Part shown: positions 1 through 9,103 of the stretch, in pieces
Layout: every line of letters begins with the position of its first letter
Numbering within the stretch: position 1 is the first letter of the stretch
Assembly (NCBI GenBank): GCA_964425315.1
Contig: CAYRNB010000025.1
Span: 1 to 39,948 of the forward strand
Length of the DNA stretch: 39,948 bases
Direction: 5' to 3'
DNA from: Rhodoblastus sp964425315
GTDB taxonomy: Bacteria > Pseudomonadota > Alphaproteobacteria > Rhizobiales > Beijerinckiaceae
Position numbers and translations under genes: made by a program
Notes under the pieces: model-generated
Databases searched by the model: none
What the model saw: only the letters and a program-made list of their open reading frames with translations
What the model was told of the DNA's origin: nothing

Positions 1-65
1 TCAATGGTTAGAGCCGGCCGCTCATAACGGTCTGGTTGCAGGTTCGAGTCCTGCCCGGCCCACCA
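1..65 (+). tRNA. tRNA with CAU anticodon, 5' end cut off by window edge (Ile2 or elongator Met)
   Basis: The sequence shows the end of a D arm (GTTAGAGC), an anticodon stem GGCCG/CGGTC closing the loop CTCATAA (anticodon CAT at 23-25), a T arm GCAGG/CCTGC around TTCGAGT, a 3' acceptor strand CCGGCCC, discriminator A and an encoded CCA (63-65). CAU is read by initiator Met, elongator Met and lysidine-modified Ile2. The short D loop (TCAATGGTTAGA) has the same length as in E. coli ileX and is one base shorter than in E. coli metT, which leans towards tRNA-Ile2; the missing 5' acceptor strand prevents a firm decision. Confidence 0.9.
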
Positions 66-92
66 ATATTTCCAGGGTTTTGCGAATCTGGC

Positions 93-110
93 CTCCGCGC
101 AAGAGCGGAG
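93..110 (+). terminator. Hairpin just downstream of the tRNA
   Basis: CTCCGC (93-98) pairs with GCGGAG (105-110) across a 6-nt loop, 28 nt after the tRNA CCA. No T-tract follows, so this is only a weak candidate for the tRNA transcript end. Confidence 0.25.
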
Positions 111-174
111 AGCCCCTAGGCTTGCGATGGCGGGGAAGAATATTCAATTCTGACTCAAACAAAGGGAGGCCGCC

Positions 175-1881
175 ATGACAGCAAGCCATCCTCGCGCCGC
201 ACCGGCGACGCCGCGACATCCGCAAAGCGTCGCGGACTATATCGTCCATCGCCTGAGCCAGGAGGGCGTCGGCCATTGTTTCGGGGTTCCCGGCGATTAT
301 TCCTTCCCGCTTTGCGACGCGGTCGAGCGCAGCGCCGCGGTAAAATGGATCGGCTGCGCCAATGAATTGAACGCGGCCTATGCCGCCGACGGCTATGCGC
401 GCATGCGCGGCGCAGCCATGCTGTCGACCACCTACGGCGTGGGCGAATTGTCGGCGCTCAATGGCGTCATGGGCGCGAAAGCCGAGCGCTCTCTCGTCTT
501 TCACCTTGTCGGCATGCCGTCCCACCAGAACGAGCGCCGGGGAAAGATCGTCCACCACACATTGGGAGACGGCGTTTTCGGCAATTTCGTCGGCCTTTCC
601 GCCCAGGCCGCCTGCTGCAGCGCCTTGATCACGCCGGAAAACTGCGTCCTCGAAATGGAGCGCGTCATTGCTGAAGCGCGCCGCCATAACCAGCCCGCCT
701 ATATCGCCGTCCCCTCCGATTTCGCCCTCAGTCCCGTCGTCGCGCGCGTCGTCGAGCCGATCCGACGCAGCTCCAACAAGGCGCAACGCGAAAAAGCCGT
801 CGCGGCGATCGCGGAGCGGATCGAAGCCGCAAGCTCGATGGTCGTCCTGCCGGCTTTCACCTTGGCGCGCATGGGGCTGCAGAAAGAGGCGCAAAACGTC
901 ATCGAGGCGCTCGGCTGCCCCTTCGCCGCCACCTCGATGGAGAAGGGACTCATCAGCGAGCGTCATCCGCAATTCGCCGGAATGTATTCGGGCGCCGCCT
1001 CAGCCGCGGAAACGCGCGAGATCGTCGAAGGCGCCGACCTCATTCTCGACCTCGGAGGCGTCAGCCTCAACGACGTGACGACCGCCTGTTTTTCGGCGCG
1101 GCTCGATCCGGACCGCATCGTCACAATCGGTCTCAACGATGTCAGGATCGGCGGGCGGCTCATCTTTTCGACCGACCTCGCCGACATGCTCGCGGCTCTG
1201 GCCAGGTTGAAGCCCAAATCCGCCCCCTACCGGCGCAAACCGCCCAAACCTGCGGCGCCGACCGGCGACGCTTCCGACAGGATCTCCGCAACAACGCTTT
1301 ATCCGCGTTTGGCCGCCTTTATGCGCGGCGGCGACAATCTGGTCCTGGAGACGGGCAGTTCGAGCCTCGGCATGAATCCCTTGCCCCTCGCCGACGACGT
1401 GCGGATCGAGGCGCAGGTCCTGTGGGGTTCGGTCGGATGGGCGACGGCGGCCGCGCTCGGGATCGCCCTCGCCGATCCGAGCCGGCGCACAATTGTGCTC
1501 GCCGGCGAGGGAGCGCATCAATTCACCGCCAATGAGATCGGCGGGATGGAGCGCTACGGCGCCGATGTGATCTTTTTCGTACTGAACAATGGCGGCTATC
1601 TGGTCGAGCGCGCGCTGGAGGAAAATCCGGACTGGTCCTACAACGACCTGCCGCAATGGAAATACTCGGGACTGCCGCGGATTTTCGGATGCGACGACTG
1701 GTTCGCGGCGCGGGTGGAGACGCTGGGCGAGCTGGACGCGGCGATGAAAGCGGCGCGCGAAGCGAAATCGGGCGCCTATATCGAAATCGTCACGCCCCGC
1801 ATGGACATGCCGGCGGGACTCGCTTTCATCCACGCGCGGCTCGACGACATGTATGGCGAGGCGCCGGCGCCCATTCCTTAG
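175..1881 (+). CDS. Thiamine-diphosphate 2-oxo-acid decarboxylase (pyruvate/indolepyruvate decarboxylase family)
   Basis: 568 aa, the usual length for PDC/IPDC. The family non-oxidatively decarboxylates pyruvate, indolepyruvate or branched 2-oxo acids to aldehydes. N-terminal TPP domain: GDY with Asp41, and CANELNAAYAADGYAR with the cofactor-activating Glu64. The catalytic pair His127-His128 is in VHHTLGDG. The C-terminal pyrophosphate domain has AGEGAHQFTANE followed by LNNGGYLVE, with the active-site Glu478. All catalytic positions known from Zymomonas PDC are present; the metal-binding GDG motif reads GEG (Glu445 for Asp). An AGGGAGG ribosome site lies 7 nt before the ATG. The stop overlaps the convergent glycosyltransferase stop by 4 nt. 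The substrate cannot be told from sequence; a short-chain 2-oxo acid is likely. Confidence 0.88.
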   Translation: MTASHPRAAPATPRHPQSVADYIVHRLSQEGVGHCFGVPGDYSFPLCDAVERSAAVKWIGCANELNAAYAADGYARMRGAAMLSTTYGVGELSALNGVMGAKAERSLVFHLVGMPSHQNERRGKIVHHTLGDGVFGNFVGLSAQAACCSALITPENCVLEMERVIAEARRHNQPAYIAVPSDFALSPVVARVVEPIRRSSNKAQREKAVAAIAERIEAASSMVVLPAFTLARMGLQKEAQNVIEALGCPFAATSMEKGLISERHPQFAGMYSGAASAAETREIVEGADLILDLGGVSLNDVTTACFSARLDPDRIVTIGLNDVRIGGRLIFSTDLADMLAALARLKPKSAPYRRKPPKPAAPTGDASDRISATTLYPRLAAFMRGGDNLVLETGSSSLGMNPLPLADDVRIEAQVLWGSVGWATAAALGIALADPSRRTIVLAGEGAHQFTANEIGGMERYGADVIFFVLNNGGYLVERALEENPDWSYNDLPQWKYSGLPRIFGCDDWFAARVETLGELDAAMKAAREAKSGAYIEIVTPRMDMPAGLAFIHARLDDMYGEAPAPIP

Positions 1882-4253
1882 AACCCCGGCGGCGCGGGAC
1901 GTGGCGGCGCGGAAAAATTCTGGCGCGGACGGGCCGGACGCGGCGGCCAGGCCAGTGCGGAAAACGGATTGCCGTCCAGCGACAGCAGCGGATTGTAATA
2001 GGGGTCGGCGAGCAGGACGTCGCCCCAGATAGCGCGCAGATTGCGCACTTCGCGCTTGAATCTGCCGGACTGGTCCGGCCGCAGGTCGCGACCGCGGCTG
2101 GCGGATTCCCGATGCAGCAGCTTTGCGTGCGGAGTCATGACAATGCGCAGGCCGCGCGCCCGCAATTTCAGGCAATAATCGACATCGTTGAAATTGACCG
2201 GGAAATTCTGCGCGTCAAAACCGCCCGTGTCGAGGAACAGGCGCCGCTCGGTCAAAAGGCAGGCGGCGGTGACGGCGCTGCATTCGTGCGCGGCGCGCAA
2301 GAGATCGGCATAGCCGGGATCGCCGTCCATACGATCATTGAACGCATGGTTGGCGACGAATTCCGAGCCGAGCACCACGCCGCCGTGCTGCACCACGCCG
2401 CTCGGCCACAGCAGGGCCGCGCCGACCGCGCCGACGTCGGGCTCCGCCATGCGGCCGAGCATTTCCTCCAGCCAGCCGGACTCGCGCGCCTCGATATCGT
2501 TATTCATCAGCAGAAGATGATCGCCGTGGGCAAGCGCGGCGCCTTCGTTGACGAGCCGGGCGAAATTGAAAGGGCCGCCGATCCGCGCGACGCGCACGCC
2601 CATATCGGTCAATTGCTCGAAATAGGCGAACGTCGCCGGATCGGCGGAATCGTTGTCGAGCACGACGATTTCGTGGCGGGCGAGGTCGCAGGTCCGCGCG
2701 ACCGAATCGATGCAGGGCTTCAGCAGGTCGACGCGATCGCGCGTCGGAATGAGAATCGACGCTTTTGCGCGCGACAATGCGCGGCCGATCCGCACGGCCG
2801 GAAAGAGCGCGCCTCCCCCCGGCTCGATGTCCGCGGCCACGCCCCGTGCGGAAAAATGCGCCGCATTCGCTTCCGCCAGAACGCGCGCGGCGGCGGCGGG
2901 GTCGAGGCGCGGCAGGCGCGCGAGAAAGCCGGGCGCATGAACGGGCGCGGCGGCGGCCGACGAATCCGATTGACGCGGGCCGCGGGCGCGCCGTCCGTCC
3001 TGGCAGAAATTGAACAGGCGGAAGAGATTGTTCGCGCCAACCGCCACGGCCTGCCGGGCGAAATCGGCGCGAAGCGCGAAAAACAACGCGCCCGCGCCCT
3101 GCTCCAACATGCGTTCGTAATCGAAAGCCGACAGGGCGACCGGCCATTCCCCATCATCTTCCGCCGGCAGGGTGAAATCGCCATAAGCGGCCTGGGCGGC
3201 GGGAAAGGCGTCAAGCGCGCTCGCCAGCGCCGCCAGGGCCGAAGGCTGAAAGATCGTTCCGGCCGGGGCGAAAACGACCAGGGCGCAGTCCTTGGCGTCG
3301 CCGTCGAGAAACTCGCGCAGATTGGCGGTGTCAAAAGCGGTTTCGCTCGAGCCGTCCTCAAATACGGCGGCGAGCCATTCGCAGTCGATTTGCGCTTCGA
3401 GGCTGACGGCGCTCGCCTCCGCGCCGGGTCCGCCGATCAGCGCCACTGCGATCTTCGTCCGGCCGCCCGCCGCCTCGGGCGGAAAGAATCTCTCCCGCCA
3501 TTGCGCGAACATGGAGAAAGGCAGGGCTTGCGGAATGAGCCGGTCGAACAATTCGCCGCGCAATTTTTCTGATTCGATCTCGGCGCGCCCCTCGATATAG
3601 CGCGCCAGCCCGTCGGGAAAGGCGGCGAAGGCGCAGGGGCTGCCCGGCAATTCACGACCGGAATCGTCGAAGATCTGCGCATGATGGGCGCAGCCGTCGG
3701 CGAATTCAATCGGCAGGTGCAAGTCGAAGCCGCGCACCGCCTTGGCGCCGCGCCCTTCGCCGATGTGAGTCCATTGCGTCGCTTGCGCCTCCGCGACGAC
3801 CTGTCCGTCGATGAGCGCGCGCACGCGTCGCGCGCCGTTCGGGTCGCCCGCCAGCCACCCGTCGAAACGCAGGCCGCCCTGCCAGGTCACGCCGCCGATG
3901 CGCCAGGTCTCGCGGCCCGGCGGCTTGACCGCGGGCAGCGGCAACGGCGCGCCCAAAATTTCATCGCTGTTGGCCAGGCGGACTTCGGCGAGCCGGGCGT
4001 CCAGCAAAGCCGCCTCGTCGATCGAAAAGACGAAACCGTAGCAGCCGTCGCCATGGCCTTCGTGGGCGAGGTCGGGATCGTAAATGTCCGCGCGCTGAAG
4101 CGCGCACGGAAACCCGTCGAGCAAGAGTTCGACGACGAAGCGCCGGTCGAGATCCTCCAGGTCGAAGACATGACCGCCGATTTGCGATTCCGAAAGCGGG
4201 AAAAGAGCGAAGCGCAAATCCCCCTGCCCCGCTTGCTCGTTTCTATCGTTCAT
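1878..4253 (-). CDS. Large GT2 glycosyltransferase with long N-terminal extension
   Basis: 791 aa from the ATG at 4253, whose ATGA overlaps the stop of the upstream gene (an in-frame start 69 nt earlier exists but would lie inside that gene). Residues about 497-735 are a GT-A fold family 2 domain: start KASILIPTRDR, a DXD-type metal/nucleotide-sugar site MNND (584-586), and the acceptor-side NDVDYCLKLRARG (from about 689). The first ~490 residues contain no catalytic motif I recognise. The C-terminus is proline/arginine rich. No membrane segment or signal is evident, so it is a cytoplasmic enzyme probably adding sugars to a surface polysaccharide or a glycan on a protein. Last gene of a four-gene coupled operon. 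Confidence 0.85.
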   Translation of the reverse strand: MNDRNEQAGQGDLRFALFPLSESQIGGHVFDLEDLDRRFVVELLLDGFPCALQRADIYDPDLAHEGHGDGCYGFVFSIDEAALLDARLAEVRLANSDEILGAPLPLPAVKPPGRETWRIGGVTWQGGLRFDGWLAGDPNGARRVRALIDGQVVAEAQATQWTHIGEGRGAKAVRGFDLHLPIEFADGCAHHAQIFDDSGRELPGSPCAFAAFPDGLARYIEGRAEIESEKLRGELFDRLIPQALPFSMFAQWRERFFPPEAAGGRTKIAVALIGGPGAEASAVSLEAQIDCEWLAAVFEDGSSETAFDTANLREFLDGDAKDCALVVFAPAGTIFQPSALAALASALDAFPAAQAAYGDFTLPAEDDGEWPVALSAFDYERMLEQGAGALFFALRADFARQAVAVGANNLFRLFNFCQDGRRARGPRQSDSSAAAAPVHAPGFLARLPRLDPAAAARVLAEANAAHFSARGVAADIEPGGGALFPAVRIGRALSRAKASILIPTRDRVDLLKPCIDSVARTCDLARHEIVVLDNDSADPATFAYFEQLTDMGVRVARIGGPFNFARLVNEGAALAHGDHLLLMNNDIEARESGWLEEMLGRMAEPDVGAVGAALLWPSGVVQHGGVVLGSEFVANHAFNDRMDGDPGYADLLRAAHECSAVTAACLLTERRLFLDTGGFDAQNFPVNFNDVDYCLKLRARGLRIVMTPHAKLLHRESASRGRDLRPDQSGRFKREVRNLRAIWGDVLLADPYYNPLLSLDGNPFSALAWPPRPARPRQNFSAPPRPAPPGF

Positions 4254-6820
4254 TTGTCGAACAATCCGCCAGCGTCGGGGACAAGCCATCCGGCGATGCG
4301 CGCCGCCGCCTTGGCGTCGCAAAGGCGCGGATCGAGCGAGAGATCGCCGGCCCCGGCCGGGGTCTTGCCGAAGGTCCAGTCGAAGAAGGCTTTGGGCAGG
4401 CCGTAAATCCGGGACAATCGGTCGAGGCGACCGAAGAACCGCGTGCGATAGGGCGACATCAAGGCGGAAACTTCATATTGGCGCAACAGGCGCTCATATT
4501 CGTCGGTCTCGACCTTTCCGGCAACGAAAACATTGGCGAGGCTCATCACCGCCAGATCGTCCGCGCATCGGCCGAGAACGACGATGCGGTTCGACGCGGC
4601 GCCGCGCAGCAGGGCGTGGCCGAGCGCGACAATCAGCCGGTCAGAAAGCGCGCTAGGCTGAGGGGTGACGACCGCCAACACGCCGCCGGAGGCGCTCACG
4701 CGCGCCACAGGCGCGGCCGGCGCGGGCGCGGGCGTTTCCGCAACCTGCGCGCCGGCGAACACCTGGGCGACGAAAATTTCCCCCATTGGGTCGAGCGGCT
4801 TGATTGCGGCGTCGCGGGCGAGAAGGCCGCGCCAGCGTTCGAGACGCGGCGCCGGAGCATCCTCCTCCGCCAGGGCGAAAACATCCGCCGCGCAGGACGG
4901 GCAAGGTTCGGCGGAATCCGGCGCGCGACAGGGACTTTGCGGCGGCAGGCGGAGCGGGAAAACCCAATCGAGATCGGCGCAGACGAGGCTGATCGGCAGG
5001 TCGAGTTCGAGCAGCAGCGCCAGGAGCGCGTCGGGCGGCGCGGAGGGGTCGAAAATCTCAATGCGGCGGAGGTTTGTCGCGCGCAAATAGGATTCCAGCG
5101 TCCGCAGCCCCTGGCCGGAGCGCAGGGAAAGCTGGAGCGATTGCGGCGCCCCGGCGCCGGCGGCGCGAAAGGCGACGCTGGCGCCGTCCGCCGCGCAGGC
5201 GCAGACGAGCGGCGCCGGCTCGTCCTCGGCGTCCGCGATTCTCCGCGCCTCTTCGCGCGCCAGCAGATCGGACGCTCCCTCGCCGCAGACGAGCAAGACG
5301 ACGTCGCCGTCCATCGGCGCGAGGGCCTCGACGGCGCCGCAAGATTTCTTCAGCGGGTCCGCTTCGAGAAAAGACGCGCATTCGAGCGTGTGGGCCGGAA
5401 AACGCCGCTCCAGGGCCGCAAGATTGCGCATGACCAGGCGCCGTTTATCGGCGCCGAAGGAGCGCGCGCCGGCATGGCCGACATAGACGCCCGCGGCGCA
5501 GACATTGCGAAAGCCCTTTTCGCGCGCCCTCAGGCAAAATTCCACGTCCTCGTAATAGCCGCGGTCGTAAATCTCCGGCAGCGGCCCGACCGCGTCGAGA
5601 CAGGCGCGGGTGATATAGAGGCAGAAGCCTATGCCGTTCGGCATGTCGATCGTCAACGCGCCATTGGCCCGCTGCGCCAGATTGTCCAGGCGGGCGATTT
5701 CCTCGGGCTCCGGCAGTGGATTGACCACAAAACGCTCGGGAAAGCTGGTGAATTCGCCGTTATTGGACAGCGGCGTGACCGTGCCGATGTCCGGCGCCGA
5801 GCGGGCGATTTCCGCCAGCCGGTCGAGAAAGGCGGGCGGCGGCGAAACGTCGGCGTTGACCAGCAGGACATCGCCCTGCGGACAAAACGCCAGCGCCCTG
5901 TTGACGCTCGCCGCGAAACCGAGATTGCGCTCGGTGCGGATCAACTCGAATAGGCCCATCGCCGCGCGCTGGTCGAGCCAGGCGCGCAGGCGCGCATCGG
6001 GGCTGGCGTCGTCGACGACCATCAGCCGCCGGGCGATCCGGCTTTTCTCACGCAACAAGGCTTCGAGACAGGCGCGCGTCGCGTCAAAATCCTCGTAGAC
6101 CGGGACAATGACATTGAGGACGCCGGAATTTTCGTTTGGCGCCGGGCTGGCCGCGCATTGGCTTTTTCTTTCGCGCCGCCACGGCGCCGGAGGCGGCGAA
6201 AACGAACCGACCTCGGCGCCATCGAGGAAAAAATCGAGCCGGCGCAGGCCCCCGGACTCGTCTGGCGTTTCGATTTCGGCGCAAGACCAGGAGGCGCCGG
6301 CGAGCCAATGATCGGGATCGGCCGGAACTTCGAATTCCAGCGCCTCTTCCGCCTGCAGGATCATGCGGAGAGGCCCCTTCCCCGCCCAGGCCAGCCAGCC
6401 GCGGAAAAAAAGGCCGTCGCGCCCCAGCCGGAACAGCATTCGGGCGCCATCATCGAAAAGAAAAGCGACGGCGGGGCGCAAGGCGTCGCGATCCGTCGCC
6501 GGCGCGGCGATGGTTGCGCGCGCCGCGGACCGCTTCTGCTCGGGCGAACCCTGTCGTAAAACCATGCGATTGACGAGAGGATCGGTCGGGTCGATTTCGA
6601 TCGCCCGCGCCAGATCCTTTGCCGCGAACCTGGTCTCGCCGGCGCGGCGGGAGGCCTCCGCCCGTAAAAGAAAATCATGTGCGTTTTTCGCCAGGCGGCA
6701 GCGGCGGTCGGCATAGCGAAATGCGGCGCGAAATTCGCCTCTCTCCAATTGTTCCGATGCCAGCAGCGCCAAAGCCTCGTAATGACGGCGCGGATCGAAA
6801 AAAAGCGCATCGCCGTTCAA
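4250..6820 (-). CDS. Large GT2 glycosyltransferase with N-terminal TPR-like region
   Basis: 856 aa. Residues ~10-90 look like tetratricopeptide-type helices (alanine/arginine-rich, ending AIEIDPTDPLVNRMVL). A GT2 domain spans ~236-465: NVIVPVYEDFDATRACLEAL, the metal site LLVNADVSPP (Asp324), and YYEDVEFCLRAREKG. The remaining ~390 residues resemble a degenerate Rossmann/GT region but no second catalytic motif is clear. The start is TTG at 6820, chosen because GGAGG lies 8 nt upstream; the ATG ten bases downstream is out of frame. The 3' end overlaps the next GT gene by ATGA. Probably acts on the same polysaccharide as its operon partners. Confidence 0.84.
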   Translation of the reverse strand: MNGDALFFDPRRHYEALALLASEQLERGEFRAAFRYADRRCRLAKNAHDFLLRAEASRRAGETRFAAKDLARAIEIDPTDPLVNRMVLRQGSPEQKRSAARATIAAPATDRDALRPAVAFLFDDGARMLFRLGRDGLFFRGWLAWAGKGPLRMILQAEEALEFEVPADPDHWLAGASWSCAEIETPDESGGLRRLDFFLDGAEVGSFSPPPAPWRRERKSQCAASPAPNENSGVLNVIVPVYEDFDATRACLEALLREKSRIARRLMVVDDASPDARLRAWLDQRAAMGLFELIRTERNLGFAASVNRALAFCPQGDVLLVNADVSPPPAFLDRLAEIARSAPDIGTVTPLSNNGEFTSFPERFVVNPLPEPEEIARLDNLAQRANGALTIDMPNGIGFCLYITRACLDAVGPLPEIYDRGYYEDVEFCLRAREKGFRNVCAAGVYVGHAGARSFGADKRRLVMRNLAALERRFPAHTLECASFLEADPLKKSCGAVEALAPMDGDVVLLVCGEGASDLLAREEARRIADAEDEPAPLVCACAADGASVAFRAAGAGAPQSLQLSLRSGQGLRTLESYLRATNLRRIEIFDPSAPPDALLALLLELDLPISLVCADLDWVFPLRLPPQSPCRAPDSAEPCPSCAADVFALAEEDAPAPRLERWRGLLARDAAIKPLDPMGEIFVAQVFAGAQVAETPAPAPAAPVARVSASGGVLAVVTPQPSALSDRLIVALGHALLRGAASNRIVVLGRCADDLAVMSLANVFVAGKVETDEYERLLRQYEVSALMSPYRTRFFGRLDRLSRIYGLPKAFFDWTFGKTPAGAGDLSLDPRLCDAKAAARIAGWLVPDAGGLFDK

Positions 6821-6908
6821 AATCCGTTCCTCCGTCGCACGGTGAAAGCTGAAAGCCGCAACCCGGCGCCGGCGTCCCGCAACGGGTTCTTGCTCGCGGC
6901 GCGGCGCC

Positions 6909-7574
6909 TCAAGCCACAGGCGGCGCCGGCGCCGCCCGCTGGGCGGATGCGTCGAAAAGACGCGTGAGAATCGTTCCGCGGAAAAGGGCGGCGACCTGAT
7001 CGTGCGACGTCATCGGCGTCATCAGCGCCGCCCAGATGTCGAAATTGTCGCCCTCCATTACGCGCACCTCGGAAAATCCGGCGGCAATAGCGAGGTTGGC
7101 CAGCCGTGTCGGGGTGAACCCAGTATGATGCGCCATGGCGAACCGGCCCGCGGCGATCGACTCGCCGTGACCGTAAATCATGTCGATGGGGCGGATCGGT
7201 CCGGCCATCGATTCATAGGCGATTTCGTCGGCTCCGCGCGACAACAGGAATTTGGCGACTGCAACGAGGTTGGGGCAGGTCACGAGGGCGAATCCGTCGG
7301 GCTTGAGAACGCGCCTGAATTCCCCGAAGGCCGGCGTGACCTCGTGCCCGTGAAGGTGCTCGATCGCATGCGACGAATAGACCGCGTCGAAGCGGCCGTC
7401 CTCGACGGTTCCGTGCATGTTGGCGAAAGAACCGACGATGTCTGGCGCGGTATAGGGATCGATGTCGAGACGAACCTCCGTCCATTCCGCCGGTGAGAAT
7501 ATCCCTGGCAGGAGCGCAAATTGGCGGGAGCCGGCGCCCGCGTTGAGGATGGATTTTTTTGCCGCTTCGTTCAT
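6909..7574 (-). CDS. SAM-dependent class I methyltransferase
   Basis: 221 aa. Motif I is unusually close to the N-terminus (SILNAGAGSRQF, residues ~8-19), followed by an acidic strand end (LDIDPYTAPDIVG), the motif II region FDAVYSSHAIEHLHGHE, and the post-motif helix FRRVLKPDGFALVTCPN typical of Methyltransf_11 proteins. Its ATG overlaps the upstream GT4 stop (ATGA), and 88 nt separate it from the downstream GT2 gene. In polysaccharide operons such enzymes methylate sugars or cap chains; the acceptor cannot be read from sequence. Confidence 0.85.
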   Translation of the reverse strand: MNEAAKKSILNAGAGSRQFALLPGIFSPAEWTEVRLDIDPYTAPDIVGSFANMHGTVEDGRFDAVYSSHAIEHLHGHEVTPAFGEFRRVLKPDGFALVTCPNLVAVAKFLLSRGADEIAYESMAGPIRPIDMIYGHGESIAAGRFAMAHHTGFTPTRLANLAIAAGFSEVRVMEGDNFDIWAALMTPMTSHDQVAALFRGTILTRLFDASAQRAAPAPPVA

Positions 7575-8890
7575 GATCCGCCTTTGTCACCTTCGCTGAT
7601 CCTAGGCTCAATTTGAGCAGCGCGCCAAGCAGAGCGCGCTTCCGCCGGCCCGTCGGCCTCCGAACTCGGTCGCGTCTCCGGCTCGATTCCCAAAATGGCG
7701 AGCGCCTGCGCGACGCAATCGTTCTTGGCGTAACGCGACAGCGCGACGGCGCGCGCCGCCGCGCCGAGATGCGCGAAAGCCGCTGGATCGGCCAAAACCG
7801 GGATCACCGCCTTCGCCAAGGCCTGCGGCTCGTGGAAAGGCGTCAGCAGGCCGTTGACGCCATGGGTTATCACCTCGCGGACCGGAGCGGTGTCGGAAGC
7901 GACGATGACGCAACCGGTCGTCATGGCTTCGACCATCGACCAGGACAGGACGAATGGATAGGTCAGATAGACGTGAACGCGCGAGACCTGAAGCAGGCGG
8001 ATATAATCGTCATAGGGCTGCTGCGGTTCGAAATGCACGCGTGTAAGGTCGAGGGCCGAGCCGACCTCTTCGAGACTGAGCGATTTCCAGCTCGCGCCGT
8101 CCGGCGGCGAAGGTCCGTAGGACACGCCGTCGCCGCCGACAATCACCACCCGCGCCTGCGGGCGCGCGGCGAGGATCCGCGGCAGGGCGCGCATGAAAAT
8201 ATGAAAGCCGCGCATCGGTTCGAGATTGCGCGCGACGAAGGTCAACACTTCCTCGCCGCGATGCAGCGTCGTTCCGTCAGACAGGCTGAAGCGCGCCGTT
8301 TCGTCCGGACGCAGCCTTTCTCCATCCACCCCTTCGTGAACGACCCGTATTTTGTCGAAATATTCGTGCGGATAGGTCCGCTTCTGCCATTCCGTCGGCG
8401 ACAGGCCGAGGTCGGCCTCCGCAAGCGAAAGCAGCGTTGACGCGTTCTTGCATTGCAACGTCACCAGCCCATCGATTCCGAGCTGCGGGCCTTCCGCCTC
8501 GAAATGAACGTCCTGTCCCTCCGGCCGGTAATAAAATTCGCAATAAATGGCGATTTTCGCCTTGGGAAACAGCGATCGGAGCGGCAATGTCTCGCCCCAG
8601 CCGCAATGGCCAATGATCAGGTCGGCCTCGAAACCGCGGCGGCGCAATTCCCCCAAGGCGTAAAGAACCTCCGTGGCTCGGCGGCATTCAACGTCGAATC
8701 GGCGGGCGAAGGGATGCGTCTGCGCGACATTGAACGACGGCATGCGGTAGCGCCGCAAGTCGACGTTCGCCAGGGGTTGCGACGTCTCCGAGCCAATGGC
8801 GACGACGCGAAAGCCGGGCCTTTTCGTCAGCTCTGCGGCCAGGTTCCTGAATTGGGCGGGAAAATTATTATGGACGAACAACACATTCAT
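7571..8890 (-). CDS. GT4-type glycosyltransferase, first gene of the polysaccharide operon
   Basis: About 439 aa from the ATG at 8890 (MNVLFVHNNFPAQFR), which begins with the beta-strand usual for GT-B enzymes; a GTG four codons upstream (8902) is an alternative, and neither has a strong ribosome site. The N-terminal half has the acceptor domain (LIIGHCGWGETLPL, CEFYYRPEGQDVHFE). The C-terminal nucleotide-sugar domain has VLTFVARNLEPMRGFHIF, ARVVIVGGDG and the EX7E-like stretch SWSMVEAMTTGCVIVASD followed by VREVITHGVNGLL. Retaining mechanism and NDP-sugar donor are family knowledge. Coupled by ATGA to the methyltransferase. Confidence 0.88.
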   Translation of the reverse strand: MNVLFVHNNFPAQFRNLAAELTKRPGFRVVAIGSETSQPLANVDLRRYRMPSFNVAQTHPFARRFDVECRRATEVLYALGELRRRGFEADLIIGHCGWGETLPLRSLFPKAKIAIYCEFYYRPEGQDVHFEAEGPQLGIDGLVTLQCKNASTLLSLAEADLGLSPTEWQKRTYPHEYFDKIRVVHEGVDGERLRPDETARFSLSDGTTLHRGEEVLTFVARNLEPMRGFHIFMRALPRILAARPQARVVIVGGDGVSYGPSPPDGASWKSLSLEEVGSALDLTRVHFEPQQPYDDYIRLLQVSRVHVYLTYPFVLSWSMVEAMTTGCVIVASDTAPVREVITHGVNGLLTPFHEPQALAKAVIPVLADPAAFAHLGAAARAVALSRYAKNDCVAQALAILGIEPETRPSSEADGPAEARSAWRAAQIEPRISEGDKGGS

Positions 8891-9011
8891 CAGGAGGCGC
8901 ACTCCCACGCCGCAATGGCGCGCGGCGTCGATTCCGAATAGTACATCTTGGCGCAAAAGGAAAACCGCCACGCCGAAGCGGATCGCCGGCGATCAAAGCT
9001 TGGGCTCGTCT

Positions 9012-9044
9012 CAAAAATGAGCCGGCGCGGGACGCCGCGCCGGC
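9012..9044 (-). terminator. Intrinsic terminator after the RTX gene
   Basis: A perfect 10-bp GC stem (GCCGGCGCGG at 9021-9030 with CCGCGCCGGC at 9035-9044, 4-nt loop) is followed on the minus strand by TCATTTTTGA. It lies 60 nt after the RTX stop and separates that unit from the glycosyltransferase operon. Confidence 0.8.
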
Positions 9045-9103
9045 AAGAAGGCTTCCGCCCGATCGACGCGCCGCGGAATTTTTCCGCGGCGGCTTCCAGC
9101 GAT

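Noticed and set aside
1656..3572. 638-codon open frame on the plus strand opposite the GT2 gene
   Set aside because: Low-complexity arginine/glycine-rich translation and antisense to a recognisable GT2 domain.
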